The notes: generated by a model from the letters alone, not told the origin. 64,000 nt of DNA from Gibbula magus (GCA_936450465.1 OW388289.1:66772420-66836419); one strand, 5' to 3'. Shown: positions 48,509 through 61,660, numbered from the stretch's first letter. A program made the numbers and translations.

Positions 48509-49149
48509 AAGCCCTGTTTATACGGCGAACTTTGCACATATGCAATATTGCTTATGGTAGTAATATACACACGTGAGTAAAAGTAAATTTGCTATGCATT
48601 CATATGTGTTTAATTTCTGCCTATGCAAATGGGCTTCCAACTATTTTAATTCACGAATAGAGAATTCCTAAAACACGCATATTAATATTTATTAGATGTA
48701 AACTAAATAAATGACATTAATTTATATCTGTCAACATTGTTTTGACTGTGTCGCCCTAATTATATAATGAAAATCGGATAGTCAGAAGGATGTCGATGGT
48801 CATCGCGTGCAAGAAGGAGATTATCCAAAATATGGAGCATTTGAAAAACAATATTAAGAGTTTCTAAAGTTCTCTAATATATGTTCTCAACCTGTGTGAA
48901 GTCACTATGTCTGTATACGACGAACTTTAACTAGAAAAGTGAAAATACCATATTTACTCACGGCAGTAAAAATATGCACCTGCCCCTGACTAGGTGCAAA
49001 CTTGCTTACGGTAGTGAAAAATGTGCTTACGGTAGTTAAATATACATATGTGCAAATGCGTCCATACGGCGAAGTTTGCTCATATGAGCATATTCGCATA
49101 TGTGTAATGCTTTACTCATACGCAAACGCTCGCTGTATAAACAGGGCTT
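48509..49149. mobile_element. 0.64-kb MITE, first of a same-orientation pair
   Basis: Terminal inverted repeats: AAGCCCTGTTTATACGGCGA at the left and, reverse-complemented, AAGCCCTGTTTATACAGCGA at the right. TA lies immediately outside both ends (48507-48508, 49150-49151), fitting a TA target duplication. The interior has repeated CTTACGG(T/C)AGT(G/T)A motifs and no coding frame. Confidence 0.88.
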
Positions 49150-49201
49150 TACACGACAATAAGGAACTCGCGATATTAGAAGCCTGTAATAACGCCTTGT
49201 A

Positions 49202-49823
49202 AAGCCCTGTTTATACGGCGAACTTTGCAGTGCACATATGCAATATTGCTTATGGTAGTAATATACGCATGTTAGTAAAATTAAATTTACTATGCGTTCA
49301 TGCGTGTTTAATTTTTGCCTAAGAAAATGGGATTCCAACTCTTTTAATATATGAATAGAGAATTTATAAAATATGTCAATTAATATGTATTAGATGTTAA
49401 CTAAATAAATGACATTAATTTAAATCTGTCAACATTGGTTTGACTTTGTCGCCTTAATTATAATGAAAATAGAAAAGTCAGATAGATTTCGAAGTTCATC
49501 GCGTGCAAGAAGGAGATTATCCTATAAAGAGAATTTGAAAAATAATATTAAGAATTTCTAAAGTTCTCTAATATATTTTCTCAACCGATGTGAAGTCAAT
49601 ATGTCTGTAAACGACGAACTGTTACTAGAATAGTTAAAATACCATATTCACTCACGGTTGTGAACAATTGCAACCGTCGCTGACTAGGTGAAGATTTGTT
49701 TACGGTAGTAAAATATAAATTTGTGTAAATGCGTCCATACGGCGAATTTTGCTCAAATGAGCAAATTTTCATATGTGTAATGATTTACTCAAAATGCAAA
49801 CGCTTGCCGTATAAACAGGGCTT
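49202..49823. mobile_element. 0.62-kb MITE, second of the pair
   Basis: Same termini (AAGCCCTGTTTATACGGCGA, and CCGTATAAACAGGGCTT at the right) and the same interior order as the preceding copy, 52 bp downstream and in the same orientation. TA precedes the left end; the right flank (ACTA) does not start with TA. The two diverge by many substitutions. Confidence 0.88.
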
Positions 49824-50372
49824 ACTATTAACCGAGTTGGATTGGGGAGGGAGGGGTCTTTCTCTTTGAGTCACTTTCTACGTGTACTTTCTACTAGTTC
49901 TGTCTTGCAGACAGCGATTATTTGAACTTGAGTTGCTAGACAGTAACGTGTTCTCCTATCACAAGTACACAAACCAAGCACCCACAAGGATTGAACACTG
50001 AAACTTATTATTTTTGCAATAATCATTTGTTGTGATATTGTGAACATATACAGTCAGTGGAAATGCATTTTTAGTAAATATATTATAAAACGGGATCCAA
50101 CATAGACGTAGGAAGGGTTCAAAAGTTGGGGCAAGATTTAGAATTTAGTAAGTGGGGGTGGTGGGGTGTATCATTTTAGCGTTGATAATCACTATTTAGT
50201 TTTCAAATGATTTTTAACCAAGACATCTTTTTTGTGTCTGACAATGCCAGTTGAGCTGCCACTTTGGCCATATTAAATTGAAATTAATCTAATACAGTTA
50301 TTAGCCAATGACAAATAATTATACAACTTTGTACCAAGTTTCACAGTCAGAGCACGGCCTACACATCTCCAT
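49824..50372. other. No feature recognised
   Basis: AT-rich spacer sequence with a G-rich patch at 50140-50170. Confidence 0.45.
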
Positions 50373-50450
50373 CCTCGGTGGTACCCAGGGTTTTATATAT
50401 GCTCCGTTACTCTCCGTTGGACCATATATACCGAGGATAACACATCCCAT
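50373..50450. repeat. Fragment of the 36.3-kb hairpin element family
   Basis: ATCCTCGGTGGTACCCAGGG followed by TTTTATATATGCTCCGTTAC and TCTCC matches the left end of the 281-bp element in duplication copy A. It ends with ACCGAGGAT, inverted relative to its start, so it can form a hairpin of about 75 bases. Confidence 0.7.
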
Positions 50451-51740
50451 AAAAAGGTATTATAAGTTATATCCTTATAAAGGACTGTTAATTACGAGTA
50501 CTCTAAGACTAACTATCACTTATTTGTAAAACTGTTTTAATATAACGGATTGAAATGCCCTGAACATAGTGAGACAGTTTCCGATTGTTTTCGGTCCTTC
50601 TTTCCTCTTTGACACTATCCAAACCTTTCGCCGCGCTGCATCCGTCTTTTCACTTGAAAATTAAAAATATGTAAACTTTTGTCCAGACTTTGATGAATTA
50701 CTGCACGCCAACGCTGCACAATATACCCTCACAAGTCCGAAACTACCCGAATTCTACGTATTCAACCGATTCTTCATCTATTCTAATGCTTTTCCTTTCA
50801 TTGCGCTAAGGACCAAGAGGGGCCATAGACGTCACAGCCTAAACCTGCCGAAGGCTACCGGCAAATATGCATACGCGCACAGGCAGCAGTAGGCGTGGTT
50901 GTTATATCGGGTAATTAGTAATTAAACACGGCTTTCCATATTATTTTCTGGGGAATATTTTTTTTAAATTATATTTTACTATAACAGAATATAAATCTTT
51001 ACAAATATTCTCCTTTAATCATATATCATATATATGTTTATGTAACGTTTTCATATATTTTCCCGGGTGTCAATATATATTATTTGCTTCCAATCTTTCG
51101 AAGTAATAAATCATTCCATGTGTTACATGGTAAATTTGTCAACCTTATTACTCATTTGAGATATTTTATCGATTACTATTAGTAGCTCGGATTGATTGTT
51201 CTTTATTGTACACCTTTGTAATTAACTATATGCATTTTTACAACAGCATTCCCAATGGGTTTTCATTTTCAAGATTCAGTTTCCCAAACATCAACTTCAC
51301 CACTGTATTTGCAACCATTGACAAACTTCGTAAGGTTGAATAATTCGCAAAGTATTTATTATTCAATTTAACTAAATTATGATTTAACAAAATCTAAATG
51401 ATTACATTTTAACATTTAGGTAACATGTCAATCCATTTCCTATGGGCCTTTCATTGTCTTTATCCCTGACAAAGAATAACGACACCAATTCATACATCAA
51501 TGTTTTTGTTTTGAATCACGTCACAGTAACGCCCAACATGGGACTAAATGTCACATCATTTTGTCAGTATAAATAAATAATGTTCAAACTAAAATACATG
51601 ATTAATTCGAATACAGTTCTTTCTCTGTTATATATGATAAATTGGCGCCTGATTTGGAAATTAATTCAGTCCACTATTCCTACTGTCAAACTATGATGCT
51701 ATCATAAGAGTCTCGATTACACCATATCAGCAAGAAATGT
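50451..51740. other. No feature recognised
   Basis: AT-rich spacer sequence. A somewhat GC-richer patch lies at 50800-50900 without a recognisable frame. Confidence 0.45.
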
Positions 51741-51879
51741 TATTTACAAATGCTGTATTGAAAAGATTTCTTAGAACATAATGTAATATGGGTGTCCTGT
51801 ATCAATTTGCCAATTTCTGGATGGTAACAACCACGGGAGAAAACTGTTTTTGGATACTTGATACATTTATTATTCTTAT

Positions 51880-52735
51880 CACAAATTTGTCAAGATGATG
51901 ACCTGCGTGCGACCCAGTTACAAGCCTCCAACACGTACGAGATTGGCCTCTTTTCATCTTGATGTAGTGACCTGGAGTCCAGACTAATATATAAGATTGG
52001 ATGAAGGAATGCACGCTGGTTGAGGATGGATATATCAATTGTTACAATGATACTGTCACGGACGTGTGTCAATGTTGAGCAGAATACCTACTTCATTGAT
52101 GCCAAGTCGGCCGGATCAACATACAAAACAGCAGAGAATTACGGAAGACCACATAAATTCAAGAATTGCAAGACATCAATGACTTTAACATTTACAGACA
52201 AGCATGAGACCTTACCGAAAAACTGAACATCATGAAGCCCATTGCCGACTCAACCTGTCTCTAAAGATGCACAGACCAGCAATTCAACGATGAATGGACA
52301 AAACCATAAACCCCTTTCAATTGGCTGCTTATCATATGAATAAAAGGTACAAGGGAAAACGTTTCTCGGGTGTTGAAAAGGAGAAAGCTAGGACATGGAT
52401 TGCTTCCAAAGATGCCGCATACATCACAGATGTGTTGTCCTTTGAGGCAGAAGCAGGTCCAATCTCCTCTTCCTTTTGAAATATATTAGCAAAACAGATG
52501 GACGCAGAATTTGCTTGAAATATGTAGGAAAAGACCCCAAGTTCCCTGAAAGTTGCATAGACTTAATACTCCGTAAACAAGAACTTCCGGCAAGCTCTTT
52601 GTCTGTGGAGAGAGTGTTCGCAAACGATGCAAAAACCTGGTAATATAGCAAAATACTGAGAGGATGTCGGGAAATGGATTATTAATGTGTTTAAAAGCCT
52701 TCAAGAATGAATGAATTTACCCCATCTTCTATTTT
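51880..52735 (+). pseudogene. hAT-like transposase remnant (copy B)
   Basis: Same fragments as in copy A but shorter: RPSYKPP near 51915, NTYFIDAKSAGSTYKTAENY at 52083-52142, then (after a local deletion) NPFQLAAYHMNKRYKGKRF at 52309-52365. The dimerisation motif ELPASSLSVERVFANDAK at 52580-52633 is uninterrupted here. At least three frame changes make it nonfunctional. It lacks the 281-bp insertion and preserves the empty target site. Confidence 0.78.
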
Positions 52736-54820
52736 AAATGTTTGACAATGTTAACAACATTAACAGATAGCTTAACAAAGAACAAATGCTAGTCTATTAA
52801 AAGCTTAATATGTTCTTTCTAGCTTGAAACCCATTGTGACGCAAGACCAGATTGATCAACAAAGAGCACATAGCTTGTCTATTGTTAGCTTAAATGTGCT
52901 ATCAAGCATGACTCTCTTCTAATTTCTGAGTACATGTTGGTACGGAGCTGAGGGGGAGAATGGACATCAAAATATTATGTTTATTTTATTTTGCTTATAT
53001 ATGTTATTCCACTTCTGTAACCACTTATCCCTAATTAAACGATGCTTTTAATTGGATTTGAATAGTTGTTTTATTACCCTTGATATTTACTGATATAATG
53101 CAATTTTAATTATCAAAATTGTAAAATACAAAATATTTTGTAGAAAAAGTTGTATAGCTTGCCATTTTTTGCTTGAATTTCTCCAGTTTTCGTCAATGGC
53201 AAGGGAAAGAACATATTTTTGCTGGCAAAATACCAATCAACAATAACCAATAACAGTCACTGTCTGTCATCCATATAGTCTGCAAGAGTTTTACCTGATT
53301 TACAGGCAAGTCTAGTTATGTGCGTTCATGTAGGGAAATAGTATATATTCGAAATGGTATTTTAGGGGCTGGGGCACATTCACAAACAATGTTGTAAATA
53401 GTTTATATTTAAAAAAGTATTCTTGATTTTGATATGCCTGCAGCAGAAGTACTTAGTTTCCATTTGATGTTTAAGTATATAGTTAGTATTGTATAAACTA
53501 TCAAAAGTTTATTCAATGCTGAAAATCACGCCTAGTATGAGTCCTGCTCCTTAATTCCCACTAATTCAATTTGAAAAGGTATTATTTGTAATTGATAACA
53601 GTACTTCAATTTTGATTTCATATCAGACAGGCATCTCAAAGTGTTTTTTTTTTTTTATATTATTATTTATGTATTTCATAATTGTATTTCTTTTTCAGAT
53701 ACATAGACATATATGACATATTACATTCATAGTACACAAGTTTTTAATAGAAATACAAACACTTATTGAAAAATGTGATTGCCAGTTATAACATACGTAA
53801 ATACATTTAATATGCAGTTTATTTCCCCTCATCGCACGTGTTATACATATTCATGTGTATGATCCTCATTCTCAGCACATAATCAAATGTGCTTTTTGTT
53901 GCTAACCTATAAAACCGTAATATGTTGCAAATACCATTCTTTACCATAAGGAATACAAACATGTCTATCGCCTGTAGTAAATTTGCTAAAGGTTTCACGA
54001 AATCATATATACTAGTTAATAAGAAAGCATGCGAGGTGGCCAGTAGTATTGCATTCATAAAAACCTGCAACATTTTATTGTCATAGCAGTGCCACTTCCG
54101 TTGGTCGGATAGACAGTGGGAATAATTGACAATGCTTAACAATATTACTGACACAACATATTTCAAGAGACAATCCTGGATATATACAGATTTGCAGTAC
54201 GTTTTGTAGAATATTATAAGGCTGCTTTAGTGATACGTGATTACGTTTACGATGCAAATATGTTTCAGTTACTGGTTACACAATTATTTTATGAAAAGGT
54301 TTATTAGAAAATTGTGACATTAATTATGCAGATGTCCTGTCATTCAACAACTGTGTCTAACACACTGGTATCGATTTGCCAATTTATATGGCAGGGGCTT
54401 GTGAGTTATATTGTAGACTTGGTCATAACTCCATAAACTAGATTAGATAGAGAATGATGGCCCAATATGTAACGTCAGATACACGTGAGCAGAATAACAT
54501 GGTTGGTGAATGCCTTTCGTAGATTCATATAATATTTCACTGGTGAGAGAAAAATGCAGATTGACATACTTTTCTTATACATACATGTAATATGAATCCT
54601 GATTCAGAAGATTAAATCTATCTCAGTCAATGATATCCTTAGTCACTCATGGCTCAATGGTCCGATCCTCCCAGTCATGGAACTTGTGAATCATAGCCCC
54701 TGTGCGAGGAAAGGAAAAGGTTATTGTGTTTTGATTTAATTAAGCACTCTCTTATGTTCAACATCGAATATAATGTATCCTTTAATACAGTTCAATTTCT
54801 GAACGCTAGAAAAAAGTTAA

Positions 54821-55672
54821 CAAGCAAAAAAGTGAGCGTGGCTCACTAATACCCCCGACTGTTAAAAGTTTGACATTTTTATTTTACTAACGATTTTATT
54901 AAAGAGAGAGTGTCTGCACACCTAAGGATAAATAATCTATGAAATGTAATTGCTAAGATTAAACTGTTTGTGAAAAGGGTAGGACAAGTCTCTGAATGTA
55001 AAATAGGTGGTTTAAGTAAAAGTAGGAATAATAGTAACTTGAAAAGGTATGGATAACATAATACACTACTGCAATTACCACTGATTTCAACTTTATTTTG
55101 GAAATTAATCAATCATAATGATTCATTCGAGTGACTTGAAACAACAGGTACATGGAAGCACACCCCTGTAGGCACAGTGAGGGATATACAGCAGTTTATG
55201 AAAGAAAATTTAACTTTTCCATAAATATAACCAGTGGAAATATAAAATAGTAAAATCAACAAGAAGTACAGAATCAACACAGAAGTAGCTTTTGATGAAA
55301 GTTACATGAAAAAGAAAATGATAAAGTCATCAAATCACAACACAGAAGTAGCTTCATTCATTCTAGCTCCGAATATGACTAAGTTCAAACATTAAAAAAA
55401 TCGGCAAAAATTAAAAAAATACACCAATTCCATGCATCTCTCCTAGTGGTGAAGAAGACATGTGCCAATTGTGAAAAGGATGAGATAGATAGTTTTTCTG
55501 TTATCCATTGGACAAAAATGCTCAGAATTTGACTAAGTTACAAAATACAAACATTCACCAATTCGGCTTACAGTTTGCACTGCGCATCTTCTATTGGTAA
55601 AGAAGACATGGACAGACGGACGGAATAATTGGTATTACTATATACCCCGACCTTTTTAGCTCGGGGGTATGA
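54821..55672. mobile_element. Nonautonomous CCGT-type element (copy B)
   Basis: The left end has AAAAAAGTGAGCGTGGCTCA followed by CTAATACCCCC. The right end has GACAGACGGACGGAATAATT and closes with GCTCGGGGGTAT. It is the reverse-orientation relative of 45811-46570. In copy A the position reads AAGTTAATAATGAGTGAG without interruption, so the insertion is B-specific. Target duplication unclear (TAA or TA possible). No coding frame of note. Confidence 0.8.
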
Positions 55673-55716
55673 TAATGAGTGAGGACAGATGTTTATATAA
55701 AACGATATAAGTTAAA

Positions 55717-56090
55717 TACTCTTGAAAGCAGTGTAAACTCCAACTGACCTCACCTCAAATCGTTGTAATGTACTCCAATGCTTTATCGTTAGAGGTGAGG
55801 TGAGGTGAGATGAGGTGAGAAGAGTAGAGTATTCTCTCATATCATTGATGTTAGTATATAGTCTAAGAGAAGCCCGCATCCCATGGCGGCAATGCATTTC
55901 AGTGAAACCTGCGAGAATCGGCTTCAACTAGCGAACCATGTGTGGTAACGCGCTGGTATGAAGTGTAGCATGGCACTCAACCCTTACTGCCTGTAGAACT
56001 GTTCTCCACAGCGGAAAAAAGTTGCAAGGCCCCTGGCGGGATTCGAACCCCGGACCTCTTGATCTTAAGCCGAACACTTTATCTTTGGAT
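55717..56090 (-). mobile_element. SINE cluster (copy B): tail fragment plus full SINE
   Basis: Counterpart of 39487-39838. A plus-strand tail fragment (55717-55760) lies tail-to-tail with a minus-strand SINE (about 55790-56090) that carries the B box (reverse of GGGATTCGAACCCC at 56038-56051). This copy has a longer GGTGAGGTGAG run (55794-55820) and retains CTCAACCCTTACTGCC, which copy A has lost. Confidence 0.82.
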
Positions 56091-57334
56091 TTGGATTATT
56101 AACAGGTTATGTTTTATTAGCATCAATGGTTTAAGTTAACTTTTCTGCACTGTGAATAGAATACGTAATACTATTTAAATGAAATATAACTTAAAACAAC
56201 ATGGCTAATTCTTTACTTCGGCTCTTCATGTTAAATTAAGGGTAATGTGTTCATATCTAGATGTCAATGACAGCACACCGAACATTGAACTTGTAATTGG
56301 GCAATCATTCCTTTCACAAATAACATTACTATCGTGTGTCAGAGAAAGGGTTTATTCTTTAACAATGATATTCCACACAATAGATGAATTATGTCACAGG
56401 TCTAGTCTCATAATATCTCAGTCATGGGCAATCATCCGCCTACGTCAGTCTCATCAACAACATCAACTTAATCTAATTCGGCGGAGTGTTACTAAATCCA
56501 CCACGAAGATGACGGGATCAAGGGCATACATGAAAGGACGCAAGCAGCCATCCATTCACCATCTTCATCTTGGAAGGATCAAGGCTTTTATCTTCAATTA
56601 TGCTATTTCTAGGCAATACATGTCTACTATGTCCCAAACATATATGTTTGCATATGTAATATGTTGTGTAACGTGGTGTTCATATAAAACGTCCCTTGAT
56701 ATTGACAGACATAAATGACAAATACACATGTACATTTTGTTTTAATTGAAAGGAACGGTTCTTCTGGGATTTGTGGAAACGAAATTTTAAAAAAAAACAT
56801 TGCGTCAAGATATGATTATGATGATAAAATATGATTAAATATAATGTACATCTACGATAAATGAGCAGTGGTTGAAACAGTAAATCAAAATCTTCTTAAA
56901 ATTAAATATGTACATAATTAAGATTACAGTGTATCATTTAAAATAAACATCAATCGTATTAGTTTGTTGAAATCCACGAACGTTTGAAAGTGCTAGTGTA
57001 TTGATTAACGTATATGTACAAGCATTTGAGGTTGCAACTCATTTTGGTACATGTCCTTTAGTTTTTTGTTTGTTCACTTTTAATGTCAATTGTGACAGCA
57101 GTATTTCCCAAAGGATTAACTATTACTTATGACAATAAATGTATAAATCAAGTTTCTTGAACATAATTCTGTTATCGAGTGAATGGAGTCAATTCTTAAT
57201 GTAGCACGGACATATACCAAATGGAATTTGATATGAACAAAAAGCTAAATAATATTAATCTGCTCTATGAACATAGCAGTGACATTATGTCATAAGAAAG
57301 GATAACCAAGCGTTGTATTCTTTTCAACTGCAAT

Positions 57335-58035
57335 ATTTTATTAATTCATTGCTTCCTAGTTTAAGTTGACATGCCTTAGGTTGTCAACTGCATATGTTCT
57401 ATCCGGCAATGATATGATTATGAAAGAGCTTACAAGCAATCTGATCCCAATTCCTGATGTAAATCTGCTTATCTGTGAAGGGACAGACAATCAGTTTTAG
57501 ATTTGACAAGATATGCAGCATGTTTAACGAGATAACCATGGACAAGGGAGATACTCAAACTAGCTTCAGGTAGGTACAACCTCCCTACATTTTACATGTG
57601 TGTGTAGTAACGAGCTGTGACTGTTCTCCGGGAAAACTGATTTATTCAATTATAACATGTGTCATGTTAGTGCAACACCTGCATTATATACATACGGAGA
57701 AAAATTAAGCATCCCCACGTTTTTCACCAGGAAGCACAACCAATCGTTGTTAATTGTATTTTCTTCAACTGAACTATCTTCATTCATTGCTTCCTAGTTT
57801 AAGTTGTCAAATGCATATGTTCTACCACAATGCTACATTTCCGAACACAGAAATGATTTTGAAAGACCTTACAAGCAATCTCATCACACTTTCTGTTGTA
57901 AATCTGTTTATTTGTGAAGGGACAAACAATCGGATTTGACAGAATAGGCAGGAGCTTTATAGACGAAATAACAGTGGGCAAGGGTGACACAGAAACTAGT
58001 TTCAGGCAGGTGCAATCCCCCTACATATATCATAT
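57335..58035. repeat. Tandem paired units (copy B)
   Basis: The two 250-bp units (about 57335-57600 and 57780-58035) correspond to 41090-41345 and 41515-41770 in copy A. Confidence 0.78.
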
Positions 58036-59021
58036 TTCAATAGCATGATGCCACATGCCACAATGATGTTCTTATGGAAATGTAACACCCGGATATTATT
58101 ATCCCTCGTGCAAGCTCTTTCAGATATGTCAGCCTCAGTTAGCTTATCTATATGCGTTATTTAACTCATGCGATCATTTGTCATAAAGTTGATCCAGCTC
58201 GCCTGCTGATGTCAGGCTATCTTTGGGAAGCATATTAAATGTGCTATCACATATTTGCAAGGGGCAAATTATACATGTTGGGCACATCATATGAGTCTTG
58301 GTGCCGTTCAACCCTTAACAATGCAATTTTAGAATAGTAATGTGTTTAAATATCCTGATTGTGGAAAGACGTGGTTCTTCGAATACGTTGTGATGTAAAC
58401 ACATAGCCCCCTGGTGATACCCAATAAAACAGCACGTTCTGACGTTCTCAGAAAGAGAAAATAAAAAAGAGCGGTAGTCATTTTGAGATATGCGTCTGCA
58501 TTCGATATCAGAAATGCAATTACCAGACTCTCAATCTGCTCGTGTCTCTCGTGTTCATTTGTTTGTGTCGAATGTAATCACACCACGTGAAAATAATGTG
58601 TCTGCCGCATTATCCTTGCGACAGAGCCGCGGGAAGATGAATATGATGTCCATACATTGCTCAAATAAGAATAGTGTAATAATGTTGAGGTAGCAATATA
58701 ATGACCACCCCGGTTATAACAAGAGAATACAATGTGAACTCTGTCTCCTGTTCAGGCATCTTACAGAAAAGTGCCTGATATGTTTCCACTTATTGCACGC
58801 AGATTTACAACGTTTAGATAAAAATGACTCTGACTTTCTCGACTGCTTCTGAAGTTGTAACATTTTTATAACACAAATCACAAGGGCATTGAACAGGATA
58901 GTTTTGGACAAGGTATAAACGATTCAACAAATGTGTCACCGACTCTATATATGATGGGTTTCAGTCTACATTACACAATTTTAATCATTCCTTATTCACA
59001 AATTTGATAGATGATTGAATA

Positions 59022-59262
59022 CGGAAATAAACGGTATCGAATCACGAGGTCTGAGTTCAAATCCCACAAGGGGCTTTTCAACTCATGTAGATAACTGTTC
59101 TAGGAGCACTAAGGTTTAGGTACCCATAGTTCACAAGTTCACCGCAATACATACACCTCTACAATAGTGTTGCGGATTTTCACCCTGCATTAACACTAGC
59201 AGCCGTGATAAAACTATTCTAGAAAGCATTGTTAAAACCGAAAATCACCTCAACTAATCTTA
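59022..59262 (+). mobile_element. tRNA-derived SINE (copy B)
   Basis: Counterpart of 42755-42992, with the same AGTTCAAATCC B box (59054-59064). Confidence 0.82.
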
Positions 59263-59821
59263 AGATGGAAAAACTGAAATCTCAATTATTTTCAAATTAA
59301 AAAACATCAATCAATTATGCATTATTTTGATAATTGAATATGATTAAAACACGTTCCATATTAAGGTCAAGCATCAATCTCAATTCATCATCATCAAACT
59401 TATTTGTTACTCCTCTTCACTATGCATGATTAAGAATGGTTGTAGAGGTATCCATTCGTTTGCTTAATTAATTTCATGTTGTCATATGCTGTTGGATGAA
59501 ATGACAAAGCGTCATGTCAACTTGAAGATAATTGAATGAATATGAAATTTCTTGACTTCATATTAGCTTATCATTTATGTGACCTTCTAACGAAATCTGT
59601 CCTTCTAAACGCTAATTTAAGACAAAGCGAGGTTAACTGTCACAAAATTCACATCTAGTTTCTTGCTAACTAGCAATATCCTTTTCTATAAAAAAAAATC
59701 ATTATTGAGATTTATTCATTATTTGGTTGTGAATTTGTTTATCAGGGAACATCTAATATTATAAGTCCTAGTTTTAATAGAGGCAGACATTGCAAATAAA
59801 GACAGAGCTGTTTAAACTGGT

Positions 59822-60139
59822 GTTTCTTCCTCAATTAAATAATGTGTTGCTTTGAAACGAAACTATGTTATATCATCACATAGGGCATTAGCCCTGTCAT
59901 AACCGACCACAAGGAGCGTTTTCCTAATGAATGTCTTCATCTGATATCCTGTTGAATCATATATAAAATTAATGATTAAAGATGCATCCATTGTGTTGTT
60001 AAACGTTACAAATATTGTTTTTTTATCGAGAAGTACTGAATGTTGCCGAAAATTGCCATTTTGATCTTAGTTGACTCATTATACGGACGATATAAAGGTA
60101 AAGATATTGATTTCTGATCGAAAACCGGACAATGCACCG
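59822..60139. other. Segment present only in duplication copy B
   Basis: In copy A, GACAGAGCTG is followed directly by TGTGTGGCGCGCG. In B about 320 bp intervene. No terminal repeats are evident. It could be an insertion in B or a deletion in A between short GTGT-like matches. Confidence 0.65.
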
Positions 60140-60218
60140 CGTGTGGCGCGCGTCAATTAGTCAAACGTAATTTTGGAAACCTATTTACAACATACTAAAA
60201 GAAAACTTTGAGTTGATA

Positions 60219-60282
60219 ATGTTTAATAGGTCTTATAACTACTGTGCATGTAAATGGAACGTGTAGTTTCGGTTTCTGCACA
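60219..60282. repeat. Dispersed repeat R2 (copy B instance)
   Basis: Same module as 22575-22640 and 43619-43682. Confidence 0.75.
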
Positions 60283-60526
60283 AGTATAATGATATTACTA
60301 GATTTCAATTAGAAACTAGTAATTATTATATATTTGGCGATTGGGGATGAATATGCAAGCTATCAGCACATATCTTATGTTGGCATGTATTTAAGCCAAA
60401 TAAGCTTTTACGAAACACAATTGATGCACCTTTAAGTGAAACGTTTAAACTATTCTCACAGATTTAATGTTGTGTTTGTTATGTTATTTCTAAAGAACTA
60501 CATTTCCTTATTTTTCATTTTAAGTT

Positions 60527-60592
60527 GTTGTTTTTTTGGGTTTTTTTGTTTGTTTTTTGTGTGTTTGTTGTTTTTTTGTTTTTTTTATCTCA
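60527..60592. repeat. T/G-rich low-complexity expansion
   Basis: A run of T homopolymers separated by G or GG, absent from the equivalent position in copy A (about 43945-43965, a plain T run). It expanded after the duplication or contracted in A. Confidence 0.85.
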
Positions 60593-61660
60593 ATTGAATA
60601 TTTAGAACAAATATCTTGATTTGTTTTAGTTTTATAGGACGTTAGTGATATGTGGTTTTGAAAAGTGAAAAGAAATGACTTGAGATGCGAAATGTATCCA
60701 CCATTAACACCATCTCAATCTGTATCCATCAAAACTGAACTTCATATCTTACCAGTGTTTTCAACATATTATTAAAGTAATATTTAACTCAGTATAGTCA
60801 TGGCCATTAATCTTGCCCTTACAGACCATCAAGTATTGAATCATTCTTCCATTTTAGAACACAAATTATTTAACACCAACATATTCTAAAATTGTATGAT
60901 TAGATCCTAGTTTCACGTGTGCATTTGTATGCTTTGGTAACGGGATCTTTCAGACATTAGATACGGACACATTAATGTGTACATATGTATGTGAAATAGA
61001 AGTGTTGTGTTTATAAAGGTTTTCAATCTGTATCAACTTGCAATGGTTACAATGAGTTATACATTACATTGCTAAGCTTCGAAAAGATAGACAAATAAGA
61101 TGTAAAATCGAAAATTGCATGACCACATTCTTCGTCTTGCCTCTTAGTTAATGAGAGATAATTGTAAAACAAAATGACATTTGTATGTACATATATATCC
61201 TCAGAATAGAACAACTAAATGTGATAACATGACCAAGGCTAGCGAAAGGTTTAATGCCGCCTTAAACCTCTAATCACCTTTAACAAAAGTGAAGGTCCTA
61301 GAAATGCACAACTTTTTGTTTTTAGTCTGTACTAAATACCCAACTGGAGAGCAGATATAGAGAATCCTACCCAAGCGTCTTCTGATATCAGGTTGATAAA
61401 ACTTACAAATACAAAATGCTTGCCGAGGCTATATTACTTTTATCAGCGAGTGTTGATGTATTTGATATCAGAGGACACGAGGATAAGTGTATCACCCAAA
61501 ACCATTCTTCATTACTTTCAAAGAAAAATGTACATATTATAGCACTACAATAAAACCACAAGTGTGATGATGTCAAAGTATTGTGACGTCATCTGGTTTC
61601 TGAAGTCACAGCATTGTGAGTCATCACTTAGTCCTGGTGATGTAAAAAGATTAGGATGTC

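Noticed and set aside
53819..54166. 115-codon minus-strand frame with a signal-peptide-like start as a secreted protein
   Set aside because: The equivalent in copy A (about 38440-38790) has several frame-breaking indels and stops.
56245..56718. 157-codon plus-strand frame as a gene
   Set aside because: Copy A has an in-frame TAG (CTAATTTAG versus CTAATTCGG), and no domain is recognisable.
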